Below, one piece after another: positions 45,474-57,666 of a stretch of 64,000 bases of DNA. The notes under the pieces are model-generated. The model saw nothing but the letters and a program-made list of their open reading frames with translations, was not told the origin of the DNA and did not search any database. A program made the translations under genes and the position numbers. Position 1 is the stretch's first letter, and the number at the start of each line of letters is the position of its first letter. Source of the DNA: Orientallactaga sibirica (lineage: Eukaryota > Chordata > Mammalia > Rodentia > Dipodidae); assembly GCA_036365145.1 (NCBI GenBank), contig JAEOAD010000015.1, positions 37,339,501 to 37,403,500 on the forward strand. The letters run 5' to 3'.

Positions 45474-47124
45474 CCTTATTTTATCTTCTTATTAACTAGT
45501 TGCATGAACTAACATAGAGGAAAATTTATAGGTGGGCTATATTCTTGTCTTTTCTATTTACCTAACATTACCTATTTCATAACTGTTAAACTTGACAAGT
45601 TATATTTAGTATCTATACTAACTTTGGCACAAAGACAGTGCAGCCACTTAATTTCATATTTGGCACATATCTCCTCAGATACCTCGGCTAGAAGGTATAT
45701 GAAATCTTGTAATTATGCTGAAATAAACATTGCTTAGTTTTTAAAACTTGTAGGAAGGAAATATCATAGGAAGAAAGCTGAGAGCATATTGTCTTCATCA
45801 TGAGCAGAAACCCAAAATAGATCGCTGCATACAAGTTTCTAGTCGTGCTTGGGAATGGAGCCGACAGCACAACATAGCCCTATACTGGGGTTCTGCCAGC
45901 TCTGTCCCTACACATGAAACAGGTACATCTGTACCCATGGCACAAATTATGCTTCTATAAGAAGTTCAAGCAGGTTTGTATTCAACAATAATTCTAGAGA
46001 GGATTGTAAAGGGATGTGGGTTCTGCTGGTTGAGGTTCTTGCTTCTTAGGAGTCAGGGATCCTCAGTTTGTACAAAAACTTTATAGGACCATTGACCTAG
46101 TTTTAAGATGAAAATGCACTCATTGCTCTGCTTGTCCTACCCAGCTATGACCTCTGATTGTCTCAGACCTGACCTGTTCTAGTTTGAGCTTGAGCATATC
46201 AGACTGAGATGATCATCAATTTGGCATATTGAGATGTTTCAAGCTACTCTTTAAGATATATCTCATAAATCAAAGTAAAGGTATATAGGGGTTTCGGAAC
46301 AACATTTATAATGACCAACATTTTCTGTCCATTCATATTGTTTCAAAGTTGTCATTTATTTTTGTTTTCATTAAAATTGTGGCTTATTTTTGAGACAGAA
46401 TAATTTGTTTCATTTGGGAGGAAGTTCTACTTTGTCTTGGAGGTATATTATCCCAGATGTAATGTTGAGGGAATGGACATGTTGACAAAAGTTGCACTGA
46501 TTTTAAATAGGATAATTGGAACAGTAGATTTAATTCACATTGAGTGCTGTTTTCCCCACTACCAGTGAAATTTGTATCCTCTTAGAAAACAGATATTTTA
46601 AGAGTCACTGCAAAATAATAAAATCTCTAAAATATTCTCCTCATGATAATTTGTTAGCATCTTAATAGTTTTAGTTGTTTATTTCCCCAGATTGCTTACT
46701 ATCCTTTGTATAAACTTTCTATGAGACAGTTCTGCCTTAGGAAAACTGAGTCTCTTTTTTACTCTAATAGGGTGCTTCGAAATATGTTGTTATTTATGAC
46801 AGGTTCACTTGGAGAGGGTCTTCTGTATCCTCAAATCACAGTATCATATTTTGAAACATTTTACAGAAATATGGCAAACATCATGTTTTCTACTATTATT
46901 TTTCACCTCTCTGTCCATTATATTCAGAGGTTAGTCAGGAAAAAAATATGGATCTGAGAGTAAAATCTGCCTCATATTTGAAATTTGGCAACTTTGGTTT
47001 AATGGATCTTCTTGTGCTTCCTTCAGGAAAAGAAAGTAAGGGGTAAAGAGACAAAGCAAAGCCCCCAAGGAGGCTGGGAAAAGTGAACAAGGAATAGCAG
47101 TAGTGGTGGGTTATGTTTAGCTCA
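45474..47124. other. anonymous host sequence
   Basis: No gene or repeat family recognised. The 83-codon plus frame at 46706-46957 has no domain. Confidence 0.35.
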
Positions 47125-47290
47125 TCACTTAACATGCATTCACATATTAAATACTTACCATAAGCCCATGAAGGAGATATGTACTATTATCTCCCCCATT
47201 TTATATATGAAGAAACTAAATTTTAAGAAAGGTGAAATAATTTGCTTAATCCCACTAGTACTATTTGTAGATGGGCTTGCTTATGATTAG
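47125..47290 (+). repeat. MIR SINE
   Basis: GTACTATTATCTCCCCCATT, TTATATATGAAGAAACTAAA and a 'GAAATAATTTGCTTAATCCC' segment follow MIR closely. Confidence 0.75.
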
Positions 47291-48055
47291 AGATATGTTC
47301 CTCTTGAATGGTGGAGAGCTGGTAAAATGGATGCTAATATAATTATGCAGAGAGGAAAGCCACACTGATTGCTCTAATTTTCTCTGTTAATTAGGATGTG
47401 GGAATTTTGTATTTGGAGAAGGAAAGAGATGAGTATGGACATGAGGCTGATTTGAGAATACTAATGGTAATGATTATTAGAAATAGCTATTGAGTGGATA
47501 AGCTGATTAAATACCCACCCAAGGGATGCCAAGCAGACCCAATGTTTAGCTGAAGTTAGAGGCTAAGTATGCCCTGTGTTTTCAGCTACCCTATCTTGAG
47601 ACACACTTCTGTAGATGGAGATACTGATGCAATATGTTAGACAAACTCCAGCAGGAAGAGAAATTTGGTAATTCCTTGGCTCTATAGAATTCAGAAAAGA
47701 ACATTATCTTAAAATGAAAAAAACACAGATTTTTCTTAATTTGAAATTAGGCTATGTCCTAATAAACTCCTTTTAAGTGTAAAATAGTATTAATTACAAA
47801 TGCACCTAATACACTTGATCTACAGAACATTATCATTTGGCAGCATCTGCTTCAAAGGTTCATAGTTGTTTACCCTCTGATAACATGGCTAACTGGGAGG
47901 GATCACTTGATGACACTGCTTTGCATTATGAGAGTAAAAGCTGAAATACAGTTTCTGCTAAATATCTATTATTTTCACACTATCATAAAGTTTAAAAAAT
48001 ATAATTTGAGTCATCATATACTATATAAAATTTCTAAATTCTAATTTGGTTTGAA
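47291..48055. other. anonymous host sequence
   Basis: No feature recognised. Confidence 0.35.
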
Positions 48056-49165
48056 TATTTTTTAATTTTTTGTTGTCAACTTCTATAATTGTAAATAATA
48101 ACCCAGTAAGTATAGAAGTTGTCAATAAAAAAATAATTAAAAAAATAATAACCCATAGTAATTGCCTCCCTCCCCCCACTATCCCCTTTGAAACTTCACT
48201 CTCCATCATATCCCTTCCCCTTCTCAATCAGTTTCTCTTTTATTTTGATGCCATCATCTTTTCCTCCTATTATGATGGTCTTGTGTAGGTAGTGTCAGGC
48301 ACTGCAAGGTCATGGATAGCCAGGCCATTTTGTGTCTGGAGGAGCATGTTGTAAGGAGTCCTAGCCTTCATTTGGCTCTTACATTCTTTCTGCCACATCT
48401 TCCACAATGGAACCTTAGCCTTGGAAGTTGTGATAGAAATATTTCAGTGCTGAGCACTCCTCTGTTACTTCTTCTCAGCACCATGGTGCTTTCTGAGTTA
48501 TCCCAAGGTCACTGCCATCTGAAAAGAGAAGCTTCTGTAACAAAAAGTGAGAGTAGCATTAATACATGGGTATGAACATTAAGATAAGTGCTTACAGGGC
48601 AGTTTGGTCAGCATAATATATCCATTTAGCCAGACACCAGCAGATGTTACACCCCTAAGTACCATGACTACCCTTGTTGTAAGTTTTCAGTAACAGGGAT
48701 ATATTCTCTCCCATGGAGTGGGCCTCCAGTCCAATTAGAGAGTGGTTGGTTTCCCCCATAATAGACATGCCACCATTGCACCCACATTTGCTCATTTAGC
48801 CTGGCTGGCCAAAATTAAGGCTTGCAGTGTCCACTATTAAGAATATCCACTGGCGATTTCTGTTTCTTCCATTGAACTGTGTGCAGCATAGCTTTTTCCA
48901 GCTTTCTATCAGGTGGTCCACATGGAGGAGGATTTCAGCTCAGCTCCAGCAGGATTTCTCAGTAACCTTGCAACACAAGTATGTAGACTCTTCAGCAATA
49001 CGGTCTTAACATCTCTTCCTGGTGGGAAACCAAGAGTCTTGGCAATGGCCTGTAAGGTTTTGGGGGGGTATCAGTAACCTTCCCATTCTTGGCACTGAAA
49101 ATTTTCTAGTAACATTCTATGGCTTCTGGGTGTTTCATTGTCCAGAAATTTAGGTTTACATATGA
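48056..49165 (-). mobile_element. L1, 3' UTR only
   Basis: T-rich start, then GTTGTCAACTTCTATA (complement of the L1 terminus). Next come CACTGCAAGGTCATGGATAG, ACATCTTCCACAATGGAACC and 'TTGGCACTGAAAATTTTC', collinear with the complement of 60434-61790. 5'-truncated, and interrupted by the 37-bp insertion at 48106. Confidence 0.9.
48106..48142 (+). mobile_element. 37-nt ultra-short L1 insertion inside another L1
   Basis: Plus-strand L1 3' terminus (TATAGAAGTTGTCAATAAA then A-rich tail), in opposite orientation to its host L1. Flanked by AAATAATAACCCA at 48093-48105 and 48143-48155, a perfect 13-bp target-site duplication. Confidence 0.85.
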
Positions 49166-49189
49166 CTTATTTATATCCTCTTAGATTTT

Positions 49190-49419
49190 TTAAATATATT
49201 TTTATTTATTTATTTATTTGAGAGAGAGAAAGAGGCAGAGAGAGAGTGTGTGTGTGAGCAAGAGAGAATGGGCACACCAGGGCCTCTAGCCACTGCAGAC
49301 GAACTCTAGATGCATGCACCCCCTTGTGAGTCTGGCTTACGTGGGAGCTGGAGAGTCAAACCAGGATCCTCTGGCTTTGCAGGCAAATGCCTTAACTGCT
49401 AAGCCATCTCTCCAGCCCC
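49190..49419 (-). repeat. tRNA-derived SINE, short type
   Basis: Complete copy with TCCTCTTAGATTTT duplications (49176-49189, 49420-49433). GAGAGTCAAACCAGGATCCT and head CTAAGCCATCTCTCCAGCCC. Confidence 0.95.
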
Positions 49420-49582
49420 TCCTCTTAGATTTTGATTAGACCTCCCTCCACCTTCCCTTTACTCGATCTCTTCCCCTGACCTCACTTAGGCCTTTTCACC
49501 CCCATTAATCTGCTCTTCTACTTACATATATACAAATACCATCCTATTAAGTGCTCCCTCCCTTTCTATCTGCCTCCCCACT

Positions 49583-49735
49583 TTTGGTTTTTCAAGGTAG
49601 GGTCTCCCTGTAGCTCAGGCTGACCTGGAATTCAGTATATAGTCTCAGGATGTCCTAGAACTCTCAGTGATCCTCCTATCTCTGCCTCCTGAGTGCTGGG
49701 ATTAAAGCAATGCACTACCACTACCCAGCTGGTTT
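49583..49735 (-). repeat. B1 SINE
   Basis: GGTTTTTCAAGGTAGGGTCT, CAGGCTGACCTGGAATTCAG, GAGTGCTGGGATTAAAGC. Confidence 0.93.
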
Positions 49736-49782
49736 AAATTTTTTTGAAAGATAAAAAATACTATATTTTAAAAATATTCTCC

Positions 49783-50100
49783 TGTGGCAGTTTGATACAG
49801 GTGGCCCACATAAACTTAGGTGTCCTGAATGCTAGGTTCCCAGCTGATAAATATTTGGGAATTAACGCCTCTTGGAGGTAATGTATTGTTAGGGGTGGGT
49901 TTATGAGTATTTTAACCAATTTCTCCTTGCCAGTGTTTGGCACACTCTACTGTTTCTGTTATCACCTGATGTTGGCAAGGAGGTGATGTCCACCCCCGGC
50001 TCATGCCATCATTTTCCCCTGCCATTCTGTAGCTTCCCCTTGAGTCTGTAAAGCCAAAATTAAAAGGTGATTTCTGCCAGCAATATCTCTAGTCTACTTT
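49783..50100 (+). mobile_element. solo LTR, MaLR-like variant
   Basis: Starts TGTGGCAGTTTGATACAGGT. GAGTCTGTAAAGCCAAAATT near the 3' part parallels 'GATCTGTAAGC..AATAAA' of the other LTRs. The 3' end is approximate, and no duplication was resolved. Confidence 0.6.
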
Positions 50101-50364
50101 TGTTTTATTTAAATAAATTTCTAGAAGTTTCCAAAAATTATTAAAAGCCACTAAAATTTTGCAGAACTAAAACCAAGGCACAACAAAACTAATTAATTTC
50201 CCTTGTGTACTTCCTATATTTAATTTCAGCTTAAATGTGGTAATTTTGGGCATCAAAAGATAATCAAGATAAACAAGACTGTACTATTCATGATGGATGT
50301 TATAGTCTAATGTGCCCACATGGAAGTAAACAGATTATTACTAAGAAACGTGACAAACTGCAAA

Positions 50365-50650
50365 GTGCACAGGTCTGCCCTGGCTGCCATTACAAAATGC
50401 TATAGACTGAATGGCTTAAGTGACAGAAATGTATGTTCTCAGAGTTACTGAGCCTATTTTAGGATTTCATGATCAAGTTATGGAAAAATGTTGCCTCTTG
50501 AGAACTTTGTCCTGTCTTACAGATGGCTACCTCCTTGCTATATCCTAATGTGTTCTTTTCTATGGCAGAGTCCTCCTTGCCATCTCTTCTTATAAAGACA
50601 CTAATCTCTTTGGATATTATAGCCCCATTCTTATGACTTCATTTATTAAT
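50365..50650 (-). mobile_element. ancient LTR remnant
   Basis: GGCTGCCATTACAAAATGCT, TAGACTGAATGGCTTAAGTG, and later CTCTTCTTATAAAGACACTA give the layout of an old mammalian LTR read in reverse. Family uncertain. Confidence 0.5.
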
Positions 50651-51355
50651 AATTACTTACATAGAGGACTCCTCTATAAATGTAGCAATCTTGGAACACA
50701 TGAAGTTTGAAGGTACACAGACAAAGAAACTGTGAGATTATATATAGAAGCACTAACTTGGGCATGGTAGTGGTAGCCTGGGCTATTTGTAAGATATAAC
50801 TTTGCAGGTTGTGTCTGAAAAATAAAAATAAACTAGCCAATTAAATGGTGAGAAGGAAGAGGAGAATGATTCATATAGAGAAAATGTGAAAAATCCATAG
50901 GGAAAGAGAGAAAGAGCATGCATTTCAGAAAGAATGAATGTTTCTCATAGTTGATACTTTGAATGGTATTTAAAGTTGATAGGCAAAAATTAGGAAGGAG
51001 AGCAAGTTGTGGGTTGTGGAAAGACATATGGGTTAAATCAAGAAGGGTGTTTAGGCCTATGTTAAGGTCTTGAAGTTAGATCATTAGAGCAATAGAAAGA
51101 CATTGAAAAGTGAGTAGGAGAGCAGAAGGGAGAGAAAGAACGAGGGCAGAGGAAGGAGAGAAGGGGAAAGAGAAAGAAACAGAGTAGCATTAAGCTTTTA
51201 TTTTAATATTAACCTCTACTATGGAAAATGGAATGAATGAAGAGAAATCTGAAAGAACTGTTATGTAACTCTTTGGAGTATGCATGGATTTAATAGCTGG
51301 TGACATAAAATAGAGAGAAAGGAGAGAATGAAACACATTAAGAAATGTATTTCAA
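50651..51355. other. anonymous sequence
   Basis: A weak B1-like end may lie at 50757-50835, and a purine-rich patch at 51110-51185. No gene. Confidence 0.35.
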
Positions 51356-51475
51356 GAGATAGAGAGATGGCTTAGTGGTTTAAGTGATTGGCTGCAAAGC
51401 CAAAGAACCCAGGTTCAAATAACCAGGACCCTTAGAAGCCAAATGCACAAGAGTCATTGAATATGTGCACATATT
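51356..51475 (+). repeat. tRNA-derived SINE, 3'-truncated
   Basis: GAGATGGCTTAGTGGTTTAA, CTGCAAAGCCAAAGAACCCA, GCCAAATGCACAAG. No CT/A tail. Confidence 0.85.
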
Positions 51476-51706
51476 CCACCCCAAACACATGAACATACTT
51501 TTCTGCACTACAGACATATTAAGGTCAACCAAACAGCACTCTTTAATGGAAAATGCACCTCTATTGTGGCTCAGCTTACAGGGCTGGTACTTATTCTTCT
51601 CATGTCAGCATAGCACAGGAGCTTTGTTTGGAGAACCTAGTATAGCACATTATGCTGTGGGCTTCTGATGTAGTAAACCTGTTCACTTCCTGGTAAGAGA
51701 GAGAGA

Positions 51707-51710
<4 letters not shown>

Positions 51711-51750
<40 letters not shown>
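51711..51750 (+). repeat. (GT)n microsatellite
   Basis: About 20 GT units after a GA-rich stretch. Confidence 0.95.
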
Positions 51751-51753
<3 letters not shown>

Positions 51754-51828
51754 GTTTTATGTGTGTGCAGGGTGATTTCTTTATCCCCTTCAAGGACATA
51801 CTGACAATAACTTAAGGCTAGGATTCAG

Positions 51829-52095
51829 GCTGTAGAGATGACTTAGAGGTTAAGGTGCTTGCCTTCAAAGGCTAAGAATGCATGTTCAAATCTCCAGGTC
51901 CCACATAACCAGACACATAGTGATGCAAATATATGTGATGCAAGTATGCAATGTCACACATGTGCACAAGGGGGAATTAATTCACAGTGGCTAAAAGTCT
52001 CTGGCATACCCATTCTCTATCTCTATCTATCTCGATCTCTCTTTACTCCTTTCTCTCTCTCTCTCTCTGTCAAAAGGAAAATATTAAAACAGGTA
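51829..52095 (+). repeat. tRNA-derived SINE, long type, diverged
   Basis: GCTGTAGAGATGACTTAGAG, AAATCTCCAGGTCCCACATA, TGTGCACAAGGGGGAATTAA, CT-rich segment and AAAATATTAAAAC tail. The body has a local repeat around 51920-51950. Confidence 0.85.
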
Positions 52096-52179
52096 CAAAA
52101 AAGACTAGGTTTCATTTTCTAAGATTTCTGCCACCTCTCAATAGTGCCAAGCAGGAAACTAAGCCTTTAACACTTGGAT

Positions 52180-53690
52180 CTTTGTGTGTCTTTACAGGTC
52201 CAACTTAAAACATTATGCCCTTTGACCCAAATGCTCATATCCAGCTCACAATGCAATATATATGCAATGTCCAAGAGTCCCCAACTGTTTGAGCATTACT
52301 TAAAAGCCCAATTCCTTGTTGATATCAGTTTTCCTTCCCAAGTTTCCTCTGAGATTCAAGACAAACTCAGCTATGAGCATCTATAAAAGCCAAAGAGAAA
52401 GTTACATACTTCCAAAATGCAATGGCACAGGGCAACTAACTCTTCTAAAAGGGACAAATAGAAAATAGCATGGAAAGATTGGATGAAAAAGCAAGATTGA
52501 AACTCAGAACAGCAAATATTAAATCATAAGTCTTCATCCATCTGGGCCATACTACAGGGAACATCTCTGCCCCTACAGCCTTTCTGGTTGTAGTCCACAT
52601 TGTCACTTTTCATTGTTTGGCTTTTCATGTTGCCTGTAGCTTTCTTTGGTCCCCAACATCTCTAAGCTTTCCAGCTTCTCCAATGCAGTTTCAACTTCAT
52701 TCTCATGGTAACTCTTACAGTAACTAAAACCCAGCAACCTACTCCCTAGCCTTTGAAATTGCTATAAAACTTCCATGATCCCATAACTCCTGAGTTCTGC
52801 ATGCCTGCAAACCAGAATCATGTGGTTAACCCTAGAGTTCATTGCCCACTGTAACTGGTCCCACATGACCCATAGCTGAACTGCCCTCTGAATGTCTTGC
52901 CAGCTGAATACAAGATACAAATCTCTAGGCAATTCCTGATTTATAGAGTGCCCAAGATCTCCATTCTCAAGTCTGTCCTAAAAAGACTTTGAAAGAAATT
53001 TCTATTTCTATACCCCAGAGCCTATAATGGTTGAGCCCTTGCTGATTTCTGAAATTCCCTGCAGATGCCTTTTCTATTATACTGTTGCAAAGTGCTTGAA
53101 TTTTGCTTTCTTTTTTCTTTGAAAGATGTTAATCTCCTTGGAACCTTAACCTTCCTGTACTTTTAAGCACATTTTTTTTCTGGCCATACTTAAATTTTCT
53201 AAATTTGTCTGCTTTGTTTCTTTTCACTTCTGATTTTTTTCTATAAATTAGGCTAAAAGCAGCCAGTAATACCCATGCCCACTGACTTAATCTTTTTCTG
53301 CTTAAAATGTTTCCCTGCCAGATAAACTAGTCTTTGCCTTTAGATTCAGCCTCCCACTAAATCATAGAGTATGAATAAAATGTGCGTGAATTCTTTGCTA
53401 TGGTGTGGCAAGCCTATAGTCCATTGGTTCACCTTTGTTGTCTACCTTTCTGTCAGCCCTCTGCTCTTCTAAGCCTTAAACAGAGTCACAGGTTATATTA
53501 TGCTTATAGCATTCTAAAATTCCTTCACTTCTGTAATTGTCCCCAAACCATCCAAGAGTTAGAGTAGGGGAGACTAGGAACAAGTTGGAAGTTGCATAAC
53601 CTTTGTGTTTGTCACAAAGCAAAGATCTCCAGAGAAAAATGGCTGCAGCTTCATTCCCCCTTTTTAAATTATGTGTAAGTTCCTCTTTTA
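52180..53690 (-). mobile_element. old MaLR internal region
   Basis: It follows the complement of the MaLR internal sequence: TCCTCTGAGATTCAAGACAA, TACTTCCAAAATGCAATGGC, GAAAATAGCATGGAAAGATT, and GCAAGATTGAAACTCAGAAC. It has many stops, no LTR was recognised on either side, and no coding capacity remains. Confidence 0.6.
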
Positions 53691-53812
53691 CCCTTAGCAC
53701 TGGGAGATAGAAGCAATAGGATCAGGAATTCAATAGCAGTCTTCTCTACACTGTCAGTTTGGTGCCACCCTGTGCTATATGGGATCATTTTCAAAACAAC
53801 AACAATGAAAAG
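53691..53812 (+). repeat. old B1 SINE
   Basis: TTAGCACTGGGAGATAGAAG, CAATAGGATCAGGAATTCAA, then an 'ATATGGGATCATTTTCAAAA' end and CAACAACAA tail. Confidence 0.6.
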
Positions 53813-54790
53813 TTTCTTTATAAACAGTGTCCCATAACCATACAGGAAAAGTCATTCTGATAAACACATTTCTTGGCTTAACTATGTTTTTCATGTCTAG
53901 TAGCTACACATTTCTGGAAGAAGGCATGCTCCAGAGGAGAAGCTATACAACTGGCTACTCCAAAGAAGAATAACATTTTGTAATGATGGAAATGTTCTGT
54001 GTCTGTATTCTTAAGAGTGGGCTTTATGCACATGTGACTATTAATTTCTTAAATGTGTATGTGACTAGCAAACTAAAATTTTTTTATTTTTAACTTTATA
54101 TAGTCATATATACCTATGAATGGCACATATATAGCATCTGCCACTTAATCACCTTGACACAACTGTAATAGTGCCAGACTTTCAGATCAAGTTTTATATA
54201 GAATAGTGAGTACTTAGAACACAGTGAACAACATTCAAATCCTTGGGTTATCTTTAACTTTTCCAGATCTCTCAGCACTATAGTCAATCATCAGATCTGA
54301 CTGAGGTTCCTTTCCAAATGGCTCTCACACTTGTTTCCTGTCCTTACTTCCACTGCCTTGTGGATCATCGTGATAACATTCCACCTAGCTTTCAGAACTC
54401 CAGTTTTACACGAGACTCCAGCTTCTAAATTGAGTCATGACTCCACATAAGGTTGAGTCATTGAATGTAGGAGTCAAGAAAAATTTGTCAGAAGTAAATT
54501 TCTGAATATCCAGTGGCCAAAAAGTAATTCAAAATCAAACTTTCCATGAATCAGAGGTGATCTGGCATTTCTCACCCATGTTGCATCACATGATTTCACT
54601 ACATATGAATATTCATGTAATTTGCACTTTCTATAGTATCAGGCCACACATTGCCAACATTGCTACCTGAAATACATTAGGTCAGATTCAGTCCTATTAT
54701 ATGCTATGAATTTCAGTGGTTTCACCATACTTACAAAGGTTTCTATTCATATAGAAACAGAATAGCTTAATTATGGAATGGAGAGACTTT
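53813..54790. other. anonymous host sequence
   Basis: No gene or repeat recognised. Confidence 0.35.
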
Positions 54791-54794
54791 TCAA

Positions 54795-54835
54795 ATTTTA
54801 TTTTTTATTTAAAGAATTTTGCATGTGCATGCTGT

Positions 54836-54879
<44 letters not shown>

Positions 54880-55202
54880 TGAATGAATGTGTATATGCTG
54901 ATGTAATGCCTTATGTGCTCACCTGACCTGGCCAGAGGAGAACATGAAGTATCCCCCTCCATCACACTTTCCTGTTTTTCCATGCAAGAGTCTCTTACTG
55001 ATTCTGGAGCTTTCTATAAACAAACCCAAACAGATCTCAGGTGTCCAGTCCCCCACAGGACTGCGATTATAGACACATATGCTTGGCCATGCCCAGCTGT
55101 TAACATGGATTCTACCGATTTTAACTTGGGCAGTCTTGGGCCCCACTAGGCCCTCATGCTTACACAGGAACTGCACTAAACCAGAGAGCCATCTCTCCAG
55201 CC
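54795..55202 (-). repeat. B4-type SINE with (GT)n
   Basis: (GT)n at 54838-54878, then CAGAGGAGAACATGAAGTAT, a B1 remnant, GGCCCTCATGCTTACACAGG and the head CAGAGAGCCATCTCTCCAGC. This is the B4 order read backwards. Confidence 0.7.
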
Positions 55203-55209
55203 CTAAAAC

Positions 55210-55530
55210 TTACTTTCTAATTAGCATACAAAGTCCAAAATTTTATGATGATCTACAAGGCTTATTACTGCTTTTGATTCTCTCTCCTTTTCTCTCTAAT
55301 CTTTCACTAAGATTCTATCAGTAATGATAGTCAACTATTATCAGTTTCCAAGAAAGTGCTAGGATCTACTTTATAACGTTGCACCTTCCTTAGCAAAGAA
55401 TGTACTTTCTTCTTCCTTTAGCACACTTTTCTTCATAACTTCATCCTCTTCTAACACTCATTCTTCAAGACCCAGCTTAGCATATCTTCTTTGGAACCTT
55501 GTTTCACATTACAGGTCACATTGTGACTTT
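55210..55530 (+). repeat. L2 fragment
   Basis: TATGATGATCTACAAGGCTT, CATTCTTCAAGACCCAGCTT and 'TCTTCTTTGGAACCTTGTTT' follow L2 3' order. Confidence 0.65.
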
Positions 55531-55885
55531 ATTTTTTTAGAGGGAACCATCAAAGAAAATAGCAAGTTTATTGAAAAGACAGATATAGTGACTAATACAG
55601 CCATCAAGAAAGGGTGTCAGCAATGTCAGAGAACATACATTAGATTCCATAAACATTAAAAGATTATTAAAATATTACAAAGCCTGGATGTATAAAGCAT
55701 GTATATACCCAATTAGCAAATTAAAATTAGTTTAAAAATAATTCCCTGCTTATAAAACCCTCCCTCAAACAAACTGTAGGTCTAGATGGCTTTTCTATGA
55801 ATACTACAAAATATTTCAAAACCAAATAATGTCATTGCTATTCTGCTTTCTTTCCTCTCCTAGAATAATGAAAAAAGTATTCAAT
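55531..55885. other. anonymous sequence
   Basis: No feature recognised. AT-rich. Confidence 0.35.
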
Positions 55886-55902
55886 AAATTATTGTAGGAA
55901 TA

Positions 55903-56184
55903 GGGCTGGAGAGATGGCTTAGTGGTTAAGGCGCCTGCCTGCTAGGCGTAAGAACGCTGGTTCCAATCTCCAGGTCCCACGTTTAGCCAGATGCAAAGTG
56001 ACCCAAGGGCGCAATGCTGCACTTGCCCACAAGGGGGCGCATGCATCTGGATTTCATTCACAGCAGCTGAGAGACTACTGGCGCGCCCATCTCTATCTGT
56101 CTCCCTCTCCCTCTCTGTCTTTCTATCTCTCTCTCTCTCTGTGTCTCTCCAAAAATAAATAAAATAATTTTTAAAAAATTTAAA
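55903..56184 (+). repeat. tRNA-derived SINE, long type, best-preserved copy
   Basis: 282 bp starting GGGCTGGAGAGATGGCTTAG (A box) with GGTTCCAATCTCCAGG (B box). It retains several CpGs (GGCGCCTGCC, GGCGTAAG, GGCGCGCCC), which suggests a young insertion. Tail AAAATAAATAAAATAATT. The flanking 17-bp duplication AAATTATTGTAGGAATA is perfect (55886-55902, 56185-56201). Confidence 0.97.
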
Positions 56185-56284
56185 AAATTATTGTAGGAAT
56201 AATTAGTGAATGAATATATAATTGAACGCTTTCAACATGCCAAGTATTCTAAAAGTATACATGGCTTTTTAATATATATGTTTA

Positions 56285-56460
56285 AGAGCAGATAGAGAAT
56301 GGGTTCACCAGGGCCGCTTGCTTCTGTAAATGAATTCCAGGTACATGAATCACTTCATACATCTGGCTTTATGTGGGTACTAGTGAATCAAATCTGGGCT
56401 GTCACACTTTGTAAGCAAGCACCTTCAACAAATGAGTCAACCTCATACCCCCGCAGCCCT
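56285..56460 (-). repeat. tRNA-derived SINE, diverged
   Basis: GAGCAGATAGAGAATGGGTT, CACCAGGGCCGCTTGCTTCT, GGGTACTAGTGAATCAAATC and 'GTAAGCAAGCACCTTCAACA' are SINE motifs. The head is decayed. Confidence 0.75.
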
Positions 56461-56879
56461 ATATGGCTTTTCTAGTAGAATTTTTTCTCTAGTTTCTGTT
56501 TTGTTTTTAAGTTTCAACTTGGATACTTATTGATTATCAAGGTGATATATTGTCATGGGACCAATAGTCCTTTTGTAATTTGGTTTTATTTGTTTAATTA
56601 GTTTTTAAAGTATCTGGTTTCTAATGGCATTTTCATACATACTTAGTTTTAGTTGCCCCTCCTGCCCACTCTCTCCTATTGTTCTCCTCCCTGACCCTTG
56701 TCCTGCTTAGATCTGTCCACTTTGTTATCATGTGTGGATCTTATCCTCCCCACCCCCATTTTCCAACAGTAAAACAAGATGAGATAAGAAAATCAATTTA
56801 ATGAAGGCTTGAGAAAGGACTTAAGAAGATGGGAAGTGTTTAAAACAAAATCAAGAATTTGAATCCCAATCCCTACTAT

Positions 56880-56955
56880 TTTTTTCAAATGAATCACTTA
56901 ACATATATAAACCTCAGCTTCCTTGTCTGTAAAATAAAAATTATTTTATTTGCTT
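56880..56955 (-). repeat. MIR fragment
   Basis: AAACCTCAGCTTCCTTGTCT then GTAAAATAAAAATTATTTT: the MIR 'CTCAGTTTCCTCATCTGTAAAATGG' block. Confidence 0.5.
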
Positions 56956-57099
56956 AAGGAAACAGAATGTCTGAAATTAGGTAAGTAGACAGCTAGACAG
57001 ATAGGAGAGCAAAAGACCTTGGAGACTGGTGGGGATGGGGCCTGTTTCTTCTGTTAGTACACTCTGTTTGCCTTAGTAAAATAATTTCTTCTTCTAAAA

Positions 57100-57303
57100 A
57101 TGTTTTTAAATTTTTTATTAACTTATGAGAGAAAGAAAGAGAGCGAATGAGAATTGATGTGCCAGGGCCTCTTGCTACTGCAAACAACTCCAGAAACATG
57201 TGCCATTTTGTTCATCTGGCTTTACATTGGTATTGGGGAATTAAACCTGGGCAATCAGACTTTGCAAGCAAGTGCCTTTAAGCACTGAGCAATCTCTCCA
57301 GCC
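57100..57303 (-). repeat. tRNA-derived SINE, short type
   Basis: ATGTGCCAGGGCCTCTTGCT, GGTATTGGGGAATTAAACCT, head CAATCTCTCCAGCCC. A short TCTTCTAA repeat flanks it. Confidence 0.9.
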
Positions 57304-57513
57304 CTCTTCTAACTTTCTAATTCTTCACAAATAGAAGAAATCACAGTACATAAACTTCAAGTGAGCAAATTTGAGATGGTTATTATTTCATTAAGAAAAG
57401 AGGAAGACAGTGCTGAAATTCACTTTCTAAGAGATTCATGGTACTTCCAAGCAGGACCTTCAACCAGACCAATTCTCCCAAATTACCTATCACTCTTTTT
57501 TGTAAGATTTTTT

Positions 57514-57666
57514 TTTTTTTTTGGGTTTTTGCGAGGTAGGGTCTCACTCTGGCCCAGGCTGACCTGGAATTACGTATGTAGTCTCAGGGTGGCCTCGAAC
57601 TCTCAGCAATCCTCCTACCTCTGCCTCCCAAGTGCTGGGATTAAAGGCGTGCGCCACCACACCTGG
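57514..57666 (-). repeat. B1 SINE nested in SINE tail
   Basis: GCGAGGTAGGGTCTCACTCT, GGCCTCGAACTCTCAGCAAT, GGCGTGCGCCACCACACC. Retained CpGs suggest youth. AAGATTTTT flanks both sides (57504-57512, 57667-57675). Confidence 0.93.
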
